Shown here: piece after piece, positions 26,349-34,635 of the stretch
Numbering within the stretch: the first letter of the stretch is position 1
Layout: each line of letters begins with the position of its first letter
Source: Paenibacillus dokdonensis
GTDB lineage: Bacteria; Bacillota; Bacilli; Paenibacillales; Paenibacillaceae
Length of the DNA stretch: 64,000 nt
Assembly (NCBI RefSeq): GCF_004916975.1
Contig: NZ_STGQ01000001.1
Location: 62,001 to 126,000, forward strand
Direction of reading: 5' to 3'
Notes under the pieces: model-generated
What the model saw: the letters and a program-made list of their open reading frames with translations, nothing else
Told to the model about the DNA's origin: nothing
Database searches by the model: none
Made by a program: the position numbers and the translations under genes

Positions 26349-27320
26349 TTAATACATCCGTTCGTAATCAACCAGATTGCGCGGCGGCTTTTGCCCTTGG
26401 GTGTAGGCTTTAACATTTTCCGTGAAAATATCAACCACCCGCTCGGTGTAACGGTCATTGCTTCCGGCAACATGCGGAGTAATAATCACCTGTTCCATCG
26501 TCCACAGCGGATTGTCTGAAGGGAGCGGTTCCTGTTCGAATACGTCCAGGCCAGCACCGCTGATTTGTCCGCTGTTCAAGGCATCAATTAGCGAAGACGT
26601 ATCAACCGTCGGCCCGCGGCCGGCATTGATGAAGCATGCGCCTTTTTTGGCTGCCTTCCAGGCTGCGGCGTCAAACATATGATGAGTTTCCTCCGTTAGA
26701 GGCAGTACATTCACGATGTAATCACCTTGCCCAAGAGCCTCATGCAAGCCATTCATCGTAAGCATCTGATCTACGTTCGGCTCCGGTTTATCCGAGCGTC
26801 TGACCCCAATAACATGCATGCCGAAGGCCTTGGCCAGTCGGGCAGTTTCGCGGCCGATTTCCCCCACGCCGACGATAACCAATGTTTTGCCGTTTATCTC
26901 GCCCAGCGTACTGTGTCCAGGAACGGTCAGATCCGATTTCCAGTTCTTTTGCAGCTGATGGCGGACGGCGATATGCATCTGACGGGAGAAGGAGAGCATC
27001 ATAGCAAATATGCTTTCCGAGATCGGAATGGCATGCACACCGCTGGAGTTGGTGAGCAGGATGCCCCGATCCCTTAATCGCTCTAAAGGCAGGGTATCCA
27101 CACCCGCAGACCAAGTCTGTACCCATTTCAGCTTACTATCCTCCTGCAGGGCATGTTCGGCAATCGTTTTCGACCAACCGACGATGATCTCCGCGTTCTT
27201 GATCTGCTCTGGGTCGAGCTCCTTCTTATTCTTTACAATCATTTCAAAGCCGGGGGCGGCCTGCTCGATCTGATGAATTTGTTCCGGTGTCAGGGAATGA
27301 AGACATACGATTTGTTTCAT
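26349..27320 (-). CDS. D-2-hydroxyacid dehydrogenase (NAD-dependent)
   Basis: This 323-residue protein belongs to the D-isomer 2-hydroxyacid dehydrogenase family. The nucleotide site is 'VGVGEIGRETARLAKAFG' at about residues 150-167. The catalytic residues are the Arg in 'NAGRGPTVD', the Glu in 'DVFEQEPLP' and the His in 'ITPHVAGSN'. It reduces a 2-keto acid to a D-hydroxy acid or the reverse; the true substrate cannot be told from sequence. An N-terminal 'IVGWSKTIAEHALQ' stretch is typical of the glyoxylate/hydroxypyruvate reductase-like branch. The start ATG (27320) is preceded on its strand by GAGGAGGC. Confidence 0.9.
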   Translation of the reverse strand: MKQIVCLHSLTPEQIHQIEQAAPGFEMIVKNKKELDPEQIKNAEIIVGWSKTIAEHALQEDSKLKWVQTWSAGVDTLPLERLRDRGILLTNSSGVHAIPISESIFAMMLSFSRQMHIAVRHQLQKNWKSDLTVPGHSTLGEINGKTLVIVGVGEIGRETARLAKAFGMHVIGVRRSDKPEPNVDQMLTMNGLHEALGQGDYIVNVLPLTEETHHMFDAAAWKAAKKGACFINAGRGPTVDTSSLIDALNSGQISGAGLDVFEQEPLPSDNPLWTMEQVIITPHVAGSNDRYTERVVDIFTENVKAYTQGQKPPRNLVDYERMY

Positions 27321-27507
27321 GCTTAAGCCTCCTCATTCTGTGATATGTACTTATTGATTACCTACTAGAATACCAGATTTAAACAGGCAGTGAAAAGAAG
27401 GGGAACTTTTCTATATAAAGATTTTATCACGAAAGGTATGTCTCCGACTTTGATCTTTACGATATAATCAGGTTACTTACATATAGATGTGGAGGCTTAG
27501 CAAGCGT

Positions 27508-29263
27508 ATGATGCAAAATGCAGCAGGAAAGGCTACGGGACAAAGTGCGGGCCTGATTCGAAGGTTTATAGCGTATTATGGTCCACATAAAAGACTGTTT
27601 ATGATCGATTTTGGCGTGCGGTGGTAGCGGGATTGCTTGAGCTGGGATTTCCGGTCGCAGTCCAGTGGGTGGTGGACAAGCTGCTGCCGGATGGAGCATG
27701 GGGAACGATTATCGCAGCGGGATGCGGCTTGCTCGCCCTCTATCTGATCAGCATGGGGCTGCAGTTTATCGTGAGCTACTGGGGGCATAAGCTGGGCATC
27801 AATATCGAATCGGATATGCGCCAGCAGGCGTTTAACCATGTGCAGAAGCAGTCGTTCAAGTATTTTGACAACACAAAAACAGGGCATTTGATGTCGCGAA
27901 TGACCAATGATCTTTTTGATATCGGGGAGATGGCCCATCACGGGCCGGAAGATATGTTTATTGCCGTCATGACTTTTTTCGGAGCGTTTTGCATCATGTG
28001 GACGGTCAACTGGCAGCTTGCCCTGATCACTTTCATTATCATGCCGTTTATCGTATGGATGATTGTATTTTTTAATCAGAGGCTGAACCATGCCTCCTCG
28101 GAAATGTTCCGCAATATAGCGGAGCTGAATGCTGGCGTCGAAGATAGCGTTTCCGGGATTCGGGTCGTCAAATCCTTTGGCAACGAAAAATTTGAAATCG
28201 AGCGTTTTCGCGTAAGCAATGCCGGTTTCCGTCTCGCGAAGCTGCGCTCGTACTGGGTCATGTCTTTTAGTGTCTCGGGGATGTATATGCTGACACGACT
28301 GATCTCGTTGATCGTGCTGATCTGCGGAGCCTGGTTTGCTTATCGGAATAAGCTGACTTACGGCGAACTGGTTGCTTTTCTGCTGTACGTCAATATTTTC
28401 CTGAAGCCGATCGACAAAATCAATGCCTTGATGGAGAGCTATCCAAAGGGGATGGCAGGCTTCAAACGCTCTGTGACCTGATGGATACCGACCCTGAAAT
28501 TAAGGATCAGCCGAATGCGGTGGAAGTGAAGCAGCTTCGTGGTGATATTGAATTCCGTGACGTATCATTCGGCTACGAAAATCACAGAAGGATTCTGGAG
28601 GATATCAATCTGACGGTTCAAGCCGGTGAAACGGTAGCATTGGTCGGACCCTCAGGTGCCGGAAAATCAACACTGTGCAGTCTCATCCCGCGCTTTTACG
28701 ATGTGGAAGAAGGAGCCATCATGATTGATGGGCTGGATATCCGTGAAATGACCCAGCATTCGCTCCGCTCACAGATCGGTATGGTACAGCAGGATGTATT
28801 CCTGTTCAGCGGGACGATCCGTGAAAATATCGCCTACGGGGATTTGAATGCGAGCGAAGAGGATCTGCTGGATGCGGTGCAAAAAGCTCATCTGGAATCC
28901 CTCGTGGCATCACTGCCGGCTGGGCTTGATACCATTATTGGTGAGCGCGGCCTGAAGTTGTCTGGCGGACAGCGCCAACGACTGGCCATTGCGCGCATGT
29001 TTCTCAAGAATCCTCCGATATTAATTTTGGATGAAGCGACATCTGCACTCGATACCGAGACAGAAGCAATTATCCAGGAAGCGCTGGAAATCTTGGCGGT
29101 CAACCGGACCACGCTTGTGATCGCGCATAGACTGGCTACCATCCGTAATGCTGACCGGATTATCGTCGTAACGGAAGAGGGAATCGCCGAGCATGGACGC
29201 CACGAGGAACTGCTGCAAAGCGGGGGCGTGTATGCAAGACTGCATCAAGCACAATTTGGATGA
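27508..29263 (+). pseudogene. ABC exporter (permease-ATPase fusion), broken by two frameshifts
   Basis: Three consecutive frames together encode one MsbA/BmrA-type half-transporter of about 585 residues. The first runs from ATG 27508 to 'FMIDFG' and a stop at 27627; the second covers the rest of the six-helix membrane domain to a stop at 28481; the third starts at 28481 and holds the ATPase with Walker A 'GPSGAGKSTL', signature 'LSGGQRQRLAIARM' and Walker B 'ILILDEATSALD'. Restoring one T near 27615 (giving DFGCAVVAG) and one T near 28469 (giving KRFCDLMDT) rebuilds the family sequence exactly. As written the gene is broken; if the losses are sequencing errors it is a normal multidrug- or lipid-type exporter. 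Confidence 0.85.
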
Positions 29264-29277
29264 AAATGATCATTACC

Positions 29278-29316
29278 AAGACCGCGGGAAAGTTTTCCTG
29301 TGGTCTTATATTTTTG
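29278..29316 (+). terminator. Terminator after the ABC exporter
   Basis: AAGACC.CGGGAAA / TTTTCCTG.GGTCTT (29278-29307) is followed by ATATTTTT. Confidence 0.75.
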
Positions 29317-29423
29317 GAGGACATAGGCATTTTTGGGATATACTAAAATGAGGCTATTATATAGAAGGAAAATTTACGGAAAGGGGTATATTTTACATGG
29401 ATAAGCAAATAAAGGAGCAGCCG

Positions 29424-30002
29424 ATGCGGCTGTTTATAGCCATAAAATTATCTGAGGAACTAAAGTCCAAGCTGGAAGGATGGAGAGAACAATATCAGAC
29501 AGAATTCGCTTTCAAAAAATGGACGCACAGGGAGGATTATCATATTACTATCCAGTTTCTGGGGGATGTAGAACCAGTCCGCTTACCTGCCATTTCGAAA
29601 AAGCTTCAGACCATAGCTCACCAATTTCATCCATTTAAACTTAAGTTTGGGAAAGCCGGTATCTTTGGTGTTGAGACCTCCCCAAAAGTGCTTTGGGCTG
29701 GAGTAATTGACTACAATCATATGCTCAATCAACTGCAGGAAGCTGTGACTAATGGAATGGAAGAGTTCGGGTTTGTGAAAGAGTCCCGTCCATATCATCC
29801 CCATATCACAATTGCCCAAAAATACACGGGAAATGAGCCTTTTCAAATGGATTCAGTGCCCTCATTACTTCCGCAAACAGCGCCCAAGGGGCAAGAAGAG
29901 GGGGAGGCCTTCTGGACTATAAACGAATTTGTACTTTTTTCCACGCATTTGCACGATCGTCCAATGTATGAGATACTAGAATCCTTCCGCATGGAAGATT
30001 AG
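29424..30002 (+). CDS. thpR: RNA 2',3'-cyclic phosphodiesterase (2'-5' RNA ligase family)
   Basis: This 192-residue protein has the two HxTx motifs of the 2H phosphoesterase family: 'YHITIQFLG' and 'PHITIAQK'. It opens 2',3'-cyclic phosphates on RNA and can join 2'-5' ends in vitro. I prefer ATG 29424, since AAAGGAG lies six bases upstream and the family begins 'MRLFIAI'; an ATG at 29397 would add nine residues. The central 'PKVLWAGV' motif is also conserved. It stands alone between the exporter and a wall hydrolase gene. Confidence 0.9.
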   Translation: MRLFIAIKLSEELKSKLEGWREQYQTEFAFKKWTHREDYHITIQFLGDVEPVRLPAISKKLQTIAHQFHPFKLKFGKAGIFGVETSPKVLWAGVIDYNHMLNQLQEAVTNGMEEFGFVKESRPYHPHITIAQKYTGNEPFQMDSVPSLLPQTAPKGQEEGEAFWTINEFVLFSTHLHDRPMYEILESFRMED

Positions 30003-30183
30003 GAGATTGAACTTTTCAAGCTTTATTTTTAGTCATATAAAAAATTCCTGCACATAAAACAATAGCTTTTCCCTTTAGCCGTATCCTGTGAACCGTAAAA
30101 TTGTGCCGTCACGAAGCTGTTGATGTTGTAAAAAAGTACCCATGTTTTTCCGTTTACTCTCGTATTCGCGGATGCAGCAAGTC

Positions 30184-30224
30184 ACCGAAAATTTTTTTGG
30201 GTTTTCAAACCCTCTGTTTTCGGT
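30184..30224 (+). promoter_or_regulatory. Nested hairpin upstream of the SleB-like gene
   Basis: ACCGAAAA (30184-30191) pairs with TTTTCGGT (30217-30224), and inside lies GGGTTT-TC-AAACCC (30199-30212). It sits 40 bases before the ATG of the wall hydrolase. It may terminate thpR transcription weakly or act in the leader. I could not match it to a known riboswitch. Confidence 0.4.
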
Positions 30225-30264
30225 TACATAAGAAGGGAATGTGCCGGAATATAGGAGGAGAAAT

Positions 30265-31125
30265 ATGTACACTCTACGACAAAACCGCTGGATGGCTTTG
30301 CTTATCGGAGTTCTTCTAGTGTGTTTCTCTGCGATTTGTTTGCTTCTTCAAAATGAACAGGCCAATAAATTGCAGAATAAAAGCAGTATGAATCTGAATC
30401 GCTTTGATTCGATTTCTTTAAGCAAGACCGAAGTCAAGGCCGCTAAACCGGCGAATATACAGATTACGTCACAATCATCCCATAACAGACTGCCCCTGCG
30501 TCTTCAAAATGTAAATAATTTGAATCCGTGGAAAAATAAATCGAAGGTTATTTTTATCGAAAGTCTTCCTGCGAAATCGCCACAGGCAAAGACGAAGCTG
30601 GAAATTGAGCAGCTGAACGCAAAACCGAAGGTGACAAAAGTGGAGGCGACTCATCAGAAAGAGCTGAATCCTCAGCTTACTCCCCCTAAAAAATTATTCT
30701 TCAGCCGGACCAAACTGCTAAGTCCATCGGAACAGGCAAAATCGACCTGGCAGTACAATGTATCCGCTGATGATGTGCTCCTGCTGCAAAGAATTATTAT
30801 GGCAGAAGCAGAAGGCGAACCGTACCAAGGCAAAGTTGCAGTAGCGAATGTTGTCTTGAACCGGCTGCGGTCAGCCAATTTTCCCAATACCATTAAAAAG
30901 GTTATATATCAAAAATATCAGTTCAGTCCTGTGGCTAACGGACGGTTTGATCGCGTGAAGCCGAACCAGGATAGTATTCATGCTGCCAATGAAGCGTTGA
31001 ACGGCAAGAAGGCAGTGACGGATGATACGTATTATTTTCTTTCCCTTAAGCTGGCAGATGATCTGACAGTACATCATACACGCACATTTGAGAAGCGGAT
31101 CGGAAACCACTCTTTTTACAAATAA
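30265..31125 (+). CDS. Cell wall hydrolase (SleB domain), membrane-anchored
   Basis: The start is ATG 30265, six bases after AGGAGGAG, giving 286 residues. A membrane helix at about residues 9-28 ('WMALLIGVLLVCFSAICLLL') is followed by a long, basic, proline- and lysine-rich linker to about residue 165. The C-terminal 120 residues are a Hydrolase_2/SleB domain with the catalytic-type Glu in 'IIMAEAEGEPYQGKVAVANV' and the 'VVLNRL' landmark. SleB relatives are lytic transglycosylases that cut cortex or wall peptidoglycan. The N-terminal anchor is unlike the signal-peptide/PG-binding layout of classical SleB, so this may act on the vegetative wall. Confidence 0.85.
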   Translation: MYTLRQNRWMALLIGVLLVCFSAICLLLQNEQANKLQNKSSMNLNRFDSISLSKTEVKAAKPANIQITSQSSHNRLPLRLQNVNNLNPWKNKSKVIFIESLPAKSPQAKTKLEIEQLNAKPKVTKVEATHQKELNPQLTPPKKLFFSRTKLLSPSEQAKSTWQYNVSADDVLLLQRIIMAEAEGEPYQGKVAVANVVLNRLRSANFPNTIKKVIYQKYQFSPVANGRFDRVKPNQDSIHAANEALNGKKAVTDDTYYFLSLKLADDLTVHHTRTFEKRIGNHSFYK

Positions 31126-31215
31126 ATACCAATTAGATAGAATAGGGTTAGATTGAGGTTTTTTCTTATCAATCCGGTTCATGTTGGGTAATTTATTGTA
31201 GGAGGTGCCACATTC

Positions 31216-31899
31216 ATGAAAATTACGTATTACGGCCATTCTTGTGTACTTGTTGAGGCTGAAGGCAGAAGTGTTATTATTGATCCCTTTTTGACGGGAA
31301 ATCCCGCTTCGGGAATTTCACCAAAGGATATTCATGTGGATGCTGTACTGCTGACGCATGGACATGCGGATCATTTTGGAGACTGCATCGAGATTGCCAA
31401 GGGGAATGAATGCCCGATTATAGCTGTGTTTGAACTGGCGGAATACTGCCGGAGCCAAGGTGTTCAAACCTATGGCATGAACATCGGCGGAAGCCAGTCG
31501 TTTGACGGTTTTAAAGTGAAATATACGCTGGCCTTTCACAGCTCCTCAGTATCGGTGGGGGATTCCTGGATTTATGCAGGAGAGCCTGGAGGCATTTTGC
31601 TGACGATGGGTGGCAAGACCTTCTTCCATGCCGGGGATACAGCGTTGTTCGGTGATATGCGTTTGATTGGTGAAATGAACAAAATTGATGCTGCTGCACT
31701 CCCGATCGGAGATGCGCTGACCATGGGACCGGAGGATGCATTGCTGGCGGCCAAGTGGCTGAACGCGGAGAAAGTGCTGCCGGTACACTACAATACATTT
31801 TCGGGTATCCATCAGGATGGGCTTCTTTTCTGTGAGCGGCTCAGTCAGGAAGGGATTAAGGGATATCCACTGAAGGCGGGGGGGAGCTTCGAAATCTGA
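31216..31899 (+). CDS. Metal-dependent hydrolase, UPF0173 (YtkL-like)
   Basis: This 227-residue protein is a metallo-beta-lactamase-fold hydrolase. It begins 'MKITYYGHSCVLVE', carries the metal motif 'LLTHGHADHFGD' (HxHxDH) and a later 'FHAGDTALFGDM', and ends with 'VLPVHYNTF', all diagnostic of UPF0173. The start follows TAGGAGGTGCCACATTC. Its substrate is not known. The neighbouring genes do not suggest a pathway. Confidence 0.93.
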   Translation: MKITYYGHSCVLVEAEGRSVIIDPFLTGNPASGISPKDIHVDAVLLTHGHADHFGDCIEIAKGNECPIIAVFELAEYCRSQGVQTYGMNIGGSQSFDGFKVKYTLAFHSSSVSVGDSWIYAGEPGGILLTMGGKTFFHAGDTALFGDMRLIGEMNKIDAAALPIGDALTMGPEDALLAAKWLNAEKVLPVHYNTFSGIHQDGLLFCERLSQEGIKGYPLKAGGSFEI

Positions 31900-31978
31900 G
31901 GCTGCCCGAGCAAACACCACTCTCTATCCTGGGCATATACTATGATTGAATAGGCCTACAGGAAAGGCGGGAGCCCCG

Positions 31979-32467
31979 ATGAACTACCGGACAAACGGAA
32001 GCGGTACAATCGCCGTTCACCACCTGCAGTATATTATTCAGGCAGAGTATCGTTCCATGATCAATGCACAGCGCCTGCTGCATCTAGCACCTCCGGAACA
32101 CCGGATGCATTTCAGCAGGAGTGTGGAAGTGAAACAGAAGGAACGCCTCGCGGTCTGGACACGTTTGTATTATCATTTAACCGCTTGTTATCCCGTGTTC
32201 ACCAAAGTGGAGCCGCCAAAAGATTATGTGTCAGGACTTAAAGCATCTGTCTTCGATGCGCTTGATGCCGCCGATCTCTATGCAGTACTGCTGGACCGTG
32301 CGCAGGAACCCGAGCTTCAGCGTATACTGCAGCGTGCCATGAATGGGGAGAACCGTTTGGCTGCCCGTCTGAACTTCTTGTACAGCAGCTATATGCTGGA
32401 GAATGGTGATTTGGTTAAAAGCAAAGGGCTCATCGGTGTGATAAAAAAACAGCTTCCTCCTTTTTAG
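31979..32467 (+). CDS. Conserved helical protein, possibly ferritin-like
   Basis: This 162-residue protein starts at ATG 31979 after GGAAAGGCGGGAG. It is almost entirely alpha-helical, with 'LQYIIQAEYRSMINAQRLL' at the N-terminus and regularly spaced Glu/His residues (E-x6-Y, 'APPEHRMHF', 'NGENRLAARLNFLYS'), a pattern like four-helix ferritin-like bundles. No membrane segment or signal is visible. I do not recognise the family with certainty. The stop codon is inside a bidirectional terminator. Confidence 0.65.
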   Translation: MNYRTNGSGTIAVHHLQYIIQAEYRSMINAQRLLHLAPPEHRMHFSRSVEVKQKERLAVWTRLYYHLTACYPVFTKVEPPKDYVSGLKASVFDALDAADLYAVLLDRAQEPELQRILQRAMNGENRLAARLNFLYSSYMLENGDLVKSKGLIGVIKKQLPPF

Positions 32468-32482
32468 GAGGGAGCTGTTTTT
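32446..32482. terminator. Bidirectional terminator overlapping a stop codon
   Basis: AAAAACAGCTTCCTCCT and AGGAGGGAGCTGTTTTT pair around TTTT. The stop codon TAG of the helical protein (32465-32467) is in the loop/stem, and the convergent glycosyltransferase ends 7 bases beyond. Confidence 0.92.
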
Positions 32483-32488
32483 GCGAGT

Positions 32489-33658
32489 TTATAGCCTGCT
32501 GCTTCGTGAAGAAGTTTGCGGGCTCCACTGTCGTAATAATTCGTAAACCTGCTGCGCGCAATAAAATGGCTCGCTGCCTGGCTCAGGACTAACCAGAGAT
32601 TTCAGCCTGCTGTTTTCCACAGACTCATATTCATGAATCAGGCGATGATGCCAGCGATCCAGGACAGCGGGGGAGTGGATCATTTCTGCACTTCCAAGCT
32701 CCACGAAGTATTGGCCGTTTTCTTCCTCCTGGCCAGGTATCACTTCGTAAAACAGCATCGGTATGCCTTTGGCCAAGCCTTCGGTGCATGTCATGCCTCC
32801 GGGCTTGGTAATGAGCAGATCGGAGACATCCATCCATTTATCGATCTGATTGGTATAGCCAAGCAGGTGGATGTTAGGATGATTGAGTACAGGACTGCTT
32901 TTCATTTTATGGAGGAGTTTTTCATTGCTTCCAGTGCATAATATCAGCTGGATCTGATCCGCCCAGGATATCAGCAGACTTATCATTTCTTTGTTAAAGG
33001 AAACGCCCCAGCCCCCGCTCATGATCAGAACCGTCGGCATACGTCTTAGTCCAAGCTCTTGAAGCAGCTGTTCCTTGTCCGCTCTTTCCCAGAAATTCGG
33101 GTGAACAGGGATGCCGGTCACTTGAATAGATGAGGAAGGAACGTTCCGGCGTAATAGCAAGTTTTTGACCCTGGTTGTAGACACCAGGTATTGATTAACT
33201 TCCTTATTAACCCATGTACCATGGACATCATAATCCGTAATTAGCGTAACGAGCGGCACGGGTATCCCCTGCCTTTTGAGGCGTGAGATCACAGCATTGG
33301 GAAAAGGATGCGTACATACGATCAAATCCGGTTTAAGCTGTTTAATGACCTGAGCCGCCTGCGTGTAAAAGAGCCGATGCAAGGCGAGCTTGGTCAGTCG
33401 GTTGAGCGATTTATTATATTGCTTGCGGTAGAGCATCCCGACCAGTTTGGGGCTGCTGCTGACCGTTTTACGGTATGCCGACAGGATTAAGGGACCCATC
33501 TTCGGATTTAAAAATTTACCGAGCTCGATGACGCGGCACTGAAGATTGGGGTCGAGCCTCTTCATCCCGGCCGCCAGTGCGTATGCTGCTTGCGTATGGC
33601 CTGTGCCGAAGCCCTCAGACAGCAGCAGCACTCTCTTTTTCCGCATGTTTTCACCCAC
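32489..33658 (-). CDS. Glycolipid glycosyltransferase (MGDG synthase/UgtP-like)
   Basis: This 389-residue protein has an N-terminal MGDG-synthase-type domain ('LLLSEGFGTGHTQAA' ... 'LIVCTHPFPNAVISRLK' ... 'TLITDYDVHGTWVN') and a C-terminal MurG-like GT28 domain with 'SGGWGVSF' and the sugar-nucleotide motif 'KPGGMTCTEGLAKGIPM'. It probably transfers a hexose from UDP-sugar to diacylglycerol, making membrane glycolipids or anchors for lipoteichoic acid. The start may be GTG 33658 (after GGAAGG) or ATG 33646, which fits the family start better. It stands alone on this strand. Confidence 0.87.
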   Translation of the reverse strand: MGENMRKKRVLLLSEGFGTGHTQAAYALAAGMKRLDPNLQCRVIELGKFLNPKMGPLILSAYRKTVSSSPKLVGMLYRKQYNKSLNRLTKLALHRLFYTQAAQVIKQLKPDLIVCTHPFPNAVISRLKRQGIPVPLVTLITDYDVHGTWVNKEVNQYLVSTTRVKNLLLRRNVPSSSIQVTGIPVHPNFWERADKEQLLQELGLRRMPTVLIMSGGWGVSFNKEMISLLISWADQIQLILCTGSNEKLLHKMKSSPVLNHPNIHLLGYTNQIDKWMDVSDLLITKPGGMTCTEGLAKGIPMLFYEVIPGQEEENGQYFVELGSAEMIHSPAVLDRWHHRLIHEYESVENSRLKSLVSPEPGSEPFYCAQQVYELLRQWSPQTSSRSSRL

Positions 33659-33825
33659 TTTTCCTTCCTCTATCTTACAGGAGGATATGGTAAAAATCTA
33701 TAAACGGCTGTCATTTCAGCAGGATGGAAAACGAGTGTGTGAAAATAAAAGAAAAGATTCTGAAAAAAATGTCTGGGAGGGGTTGCCAGCAGTCTTTGAA
33801 CGTGATAAAGTATGAATTGACCATA

Positions 33826-33848
33826 TGACCGGATTGGAAATCTGGTCA
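33826..33848. promoter_or_regulatory. TetR operator upstream of its own gene
   Basis: TGACC-N13-GGTCA, with inner arms GGATT/AATCT, matches the site at 34569-34591 in spacing and outer arms. It lies 42 bases before the tetR ATG. Confidence 0.65.
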
Positions 33849-33889
33849 GTACAATGAATGAATAATCTAAAGAAAAGGAGGAGAAGGAT

Positions 33890-34471
33890 ATGCCTGCGGT
33901 AGATCGTCGGAAGCAAATCCTTCAAGCGGCAGCGCAGTCTTTTGCCCTGTTTGGATATAAGGCGACGACGATGGATCAGGTGGCAAAAATCGCGAACGTG
34001 GGCAAAGGGACCATCTATACATTTTTCACGAACAAGGAAGAGCTGTTTGATGAAATTTTGTACAGTGTGATCGTGGAGATGAAAGGACTTGCTGAGAGTA
34101 AAATCAGGCGGGAGCATACCTTTTTTGAGAACCTGTACAGGGTCTTGGACGCTTTGCTGGAATTCAGGGATGACCATGAGCTGTTCATCAAGCTGTCCCA
34201 AGAGGTCCGGGATGTCGGTACACTGAAAGCCAGGGAAGGGATTGCCAAGCTGGAGCGTGTAATTTTGGATTACTTGGAGAGAGAAATCACCTCTGCGCTT
34301 GACCATAGAGAAATCAAACCTTGTGATCCGCAAGTGGTTGCCATTGTTATGTTCAAGCTGTATATTGCTCTGACTTCCGATTTTAATCAGATACGGGAAC
34401 CTCTGGGCAAGGAAGAAATTCATCATTATATCCAATTGTTTTTAGCAGATGGTCTGGCGGAGTCTTCCTGA
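33890..34471 (+). CDS. TetR-family regulator (YhgD-like)
   Basis: This 193-residue protein has a TetR DNA-binding domain at residues 7-53 ('RKQILQAAAQSFALFGY' and 'TTMDQVAKIANVGKGTIYTFF') and a helical ligand-binding half. It is followed by a YhgE-like membrane protein gene, the arrangement of yhgD-yhgE in Bacillus. Two 23-base palindromes of the same design lie before this gene and before the next one, so it probably represses both. The start is ATG 33890 after AAAGGAGGAGAAGGAT. The inducing ligand is unknown. Confidence 0.92.
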   Translation: MPAVDRRKQILQAAAQSFALFGYKATTMDQVAKIANVGKGTIYTFFTNKEELFDEILYSVIVEMKGLAESKIRREHTFFENLYRVLDALLEFRDDHELFIKLSQEVRDVGTLKAREGIAKLERVILDYLEREITSALDHREIKPCDPQVVAIVMFKLYIALTSDFNQIREPLGKEEIHHYIQLFLADGLAESS

Positions 34472-34568
34472 AGCAGCATACACATCAAAATAGCGGGGCA
34501 GACCTTGCTTCCAAGTACGAGCAGCCTAAGAAGGCGGCCGGAAAAGGAAGTTTTTATTAGCTTCAAAA

Positions 34569-34591
34569 TGACCAAATGATCAAAACGGTCA
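34569..34591. promoter_or_regulatory. TetR operator upstream of the YhgE-like gene
   Basis: TGACC-N13-GGTCA, part of the longer inverted repeat AAATGACC/GGTCATTT, lies 45 bases before the ATG of the yhgE-like gene. It shares spacing and outer arms with 33826-33848. Confidence 0.7.
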
Positions 34592-34635
34592 TTTAGTATT
34601 AAGAAACAATAGAGAATATAAGGAGAGAAACATTC

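Noticed and set aside
27621..29263. Treating the exporter as two separate genes (permease and ATPase)
   Set aside because: The frames join exactly after restoring single bases, and homologues are single fused proteins; the second and third starts have no ribosome sites.
30030..30240. ydaO/c-di-AMP riboswitch before the SleB-like gene
   Set aside because: The hairpin present lacks the conserved segments of that riboswitch; only a nested inverted repeat is supported.
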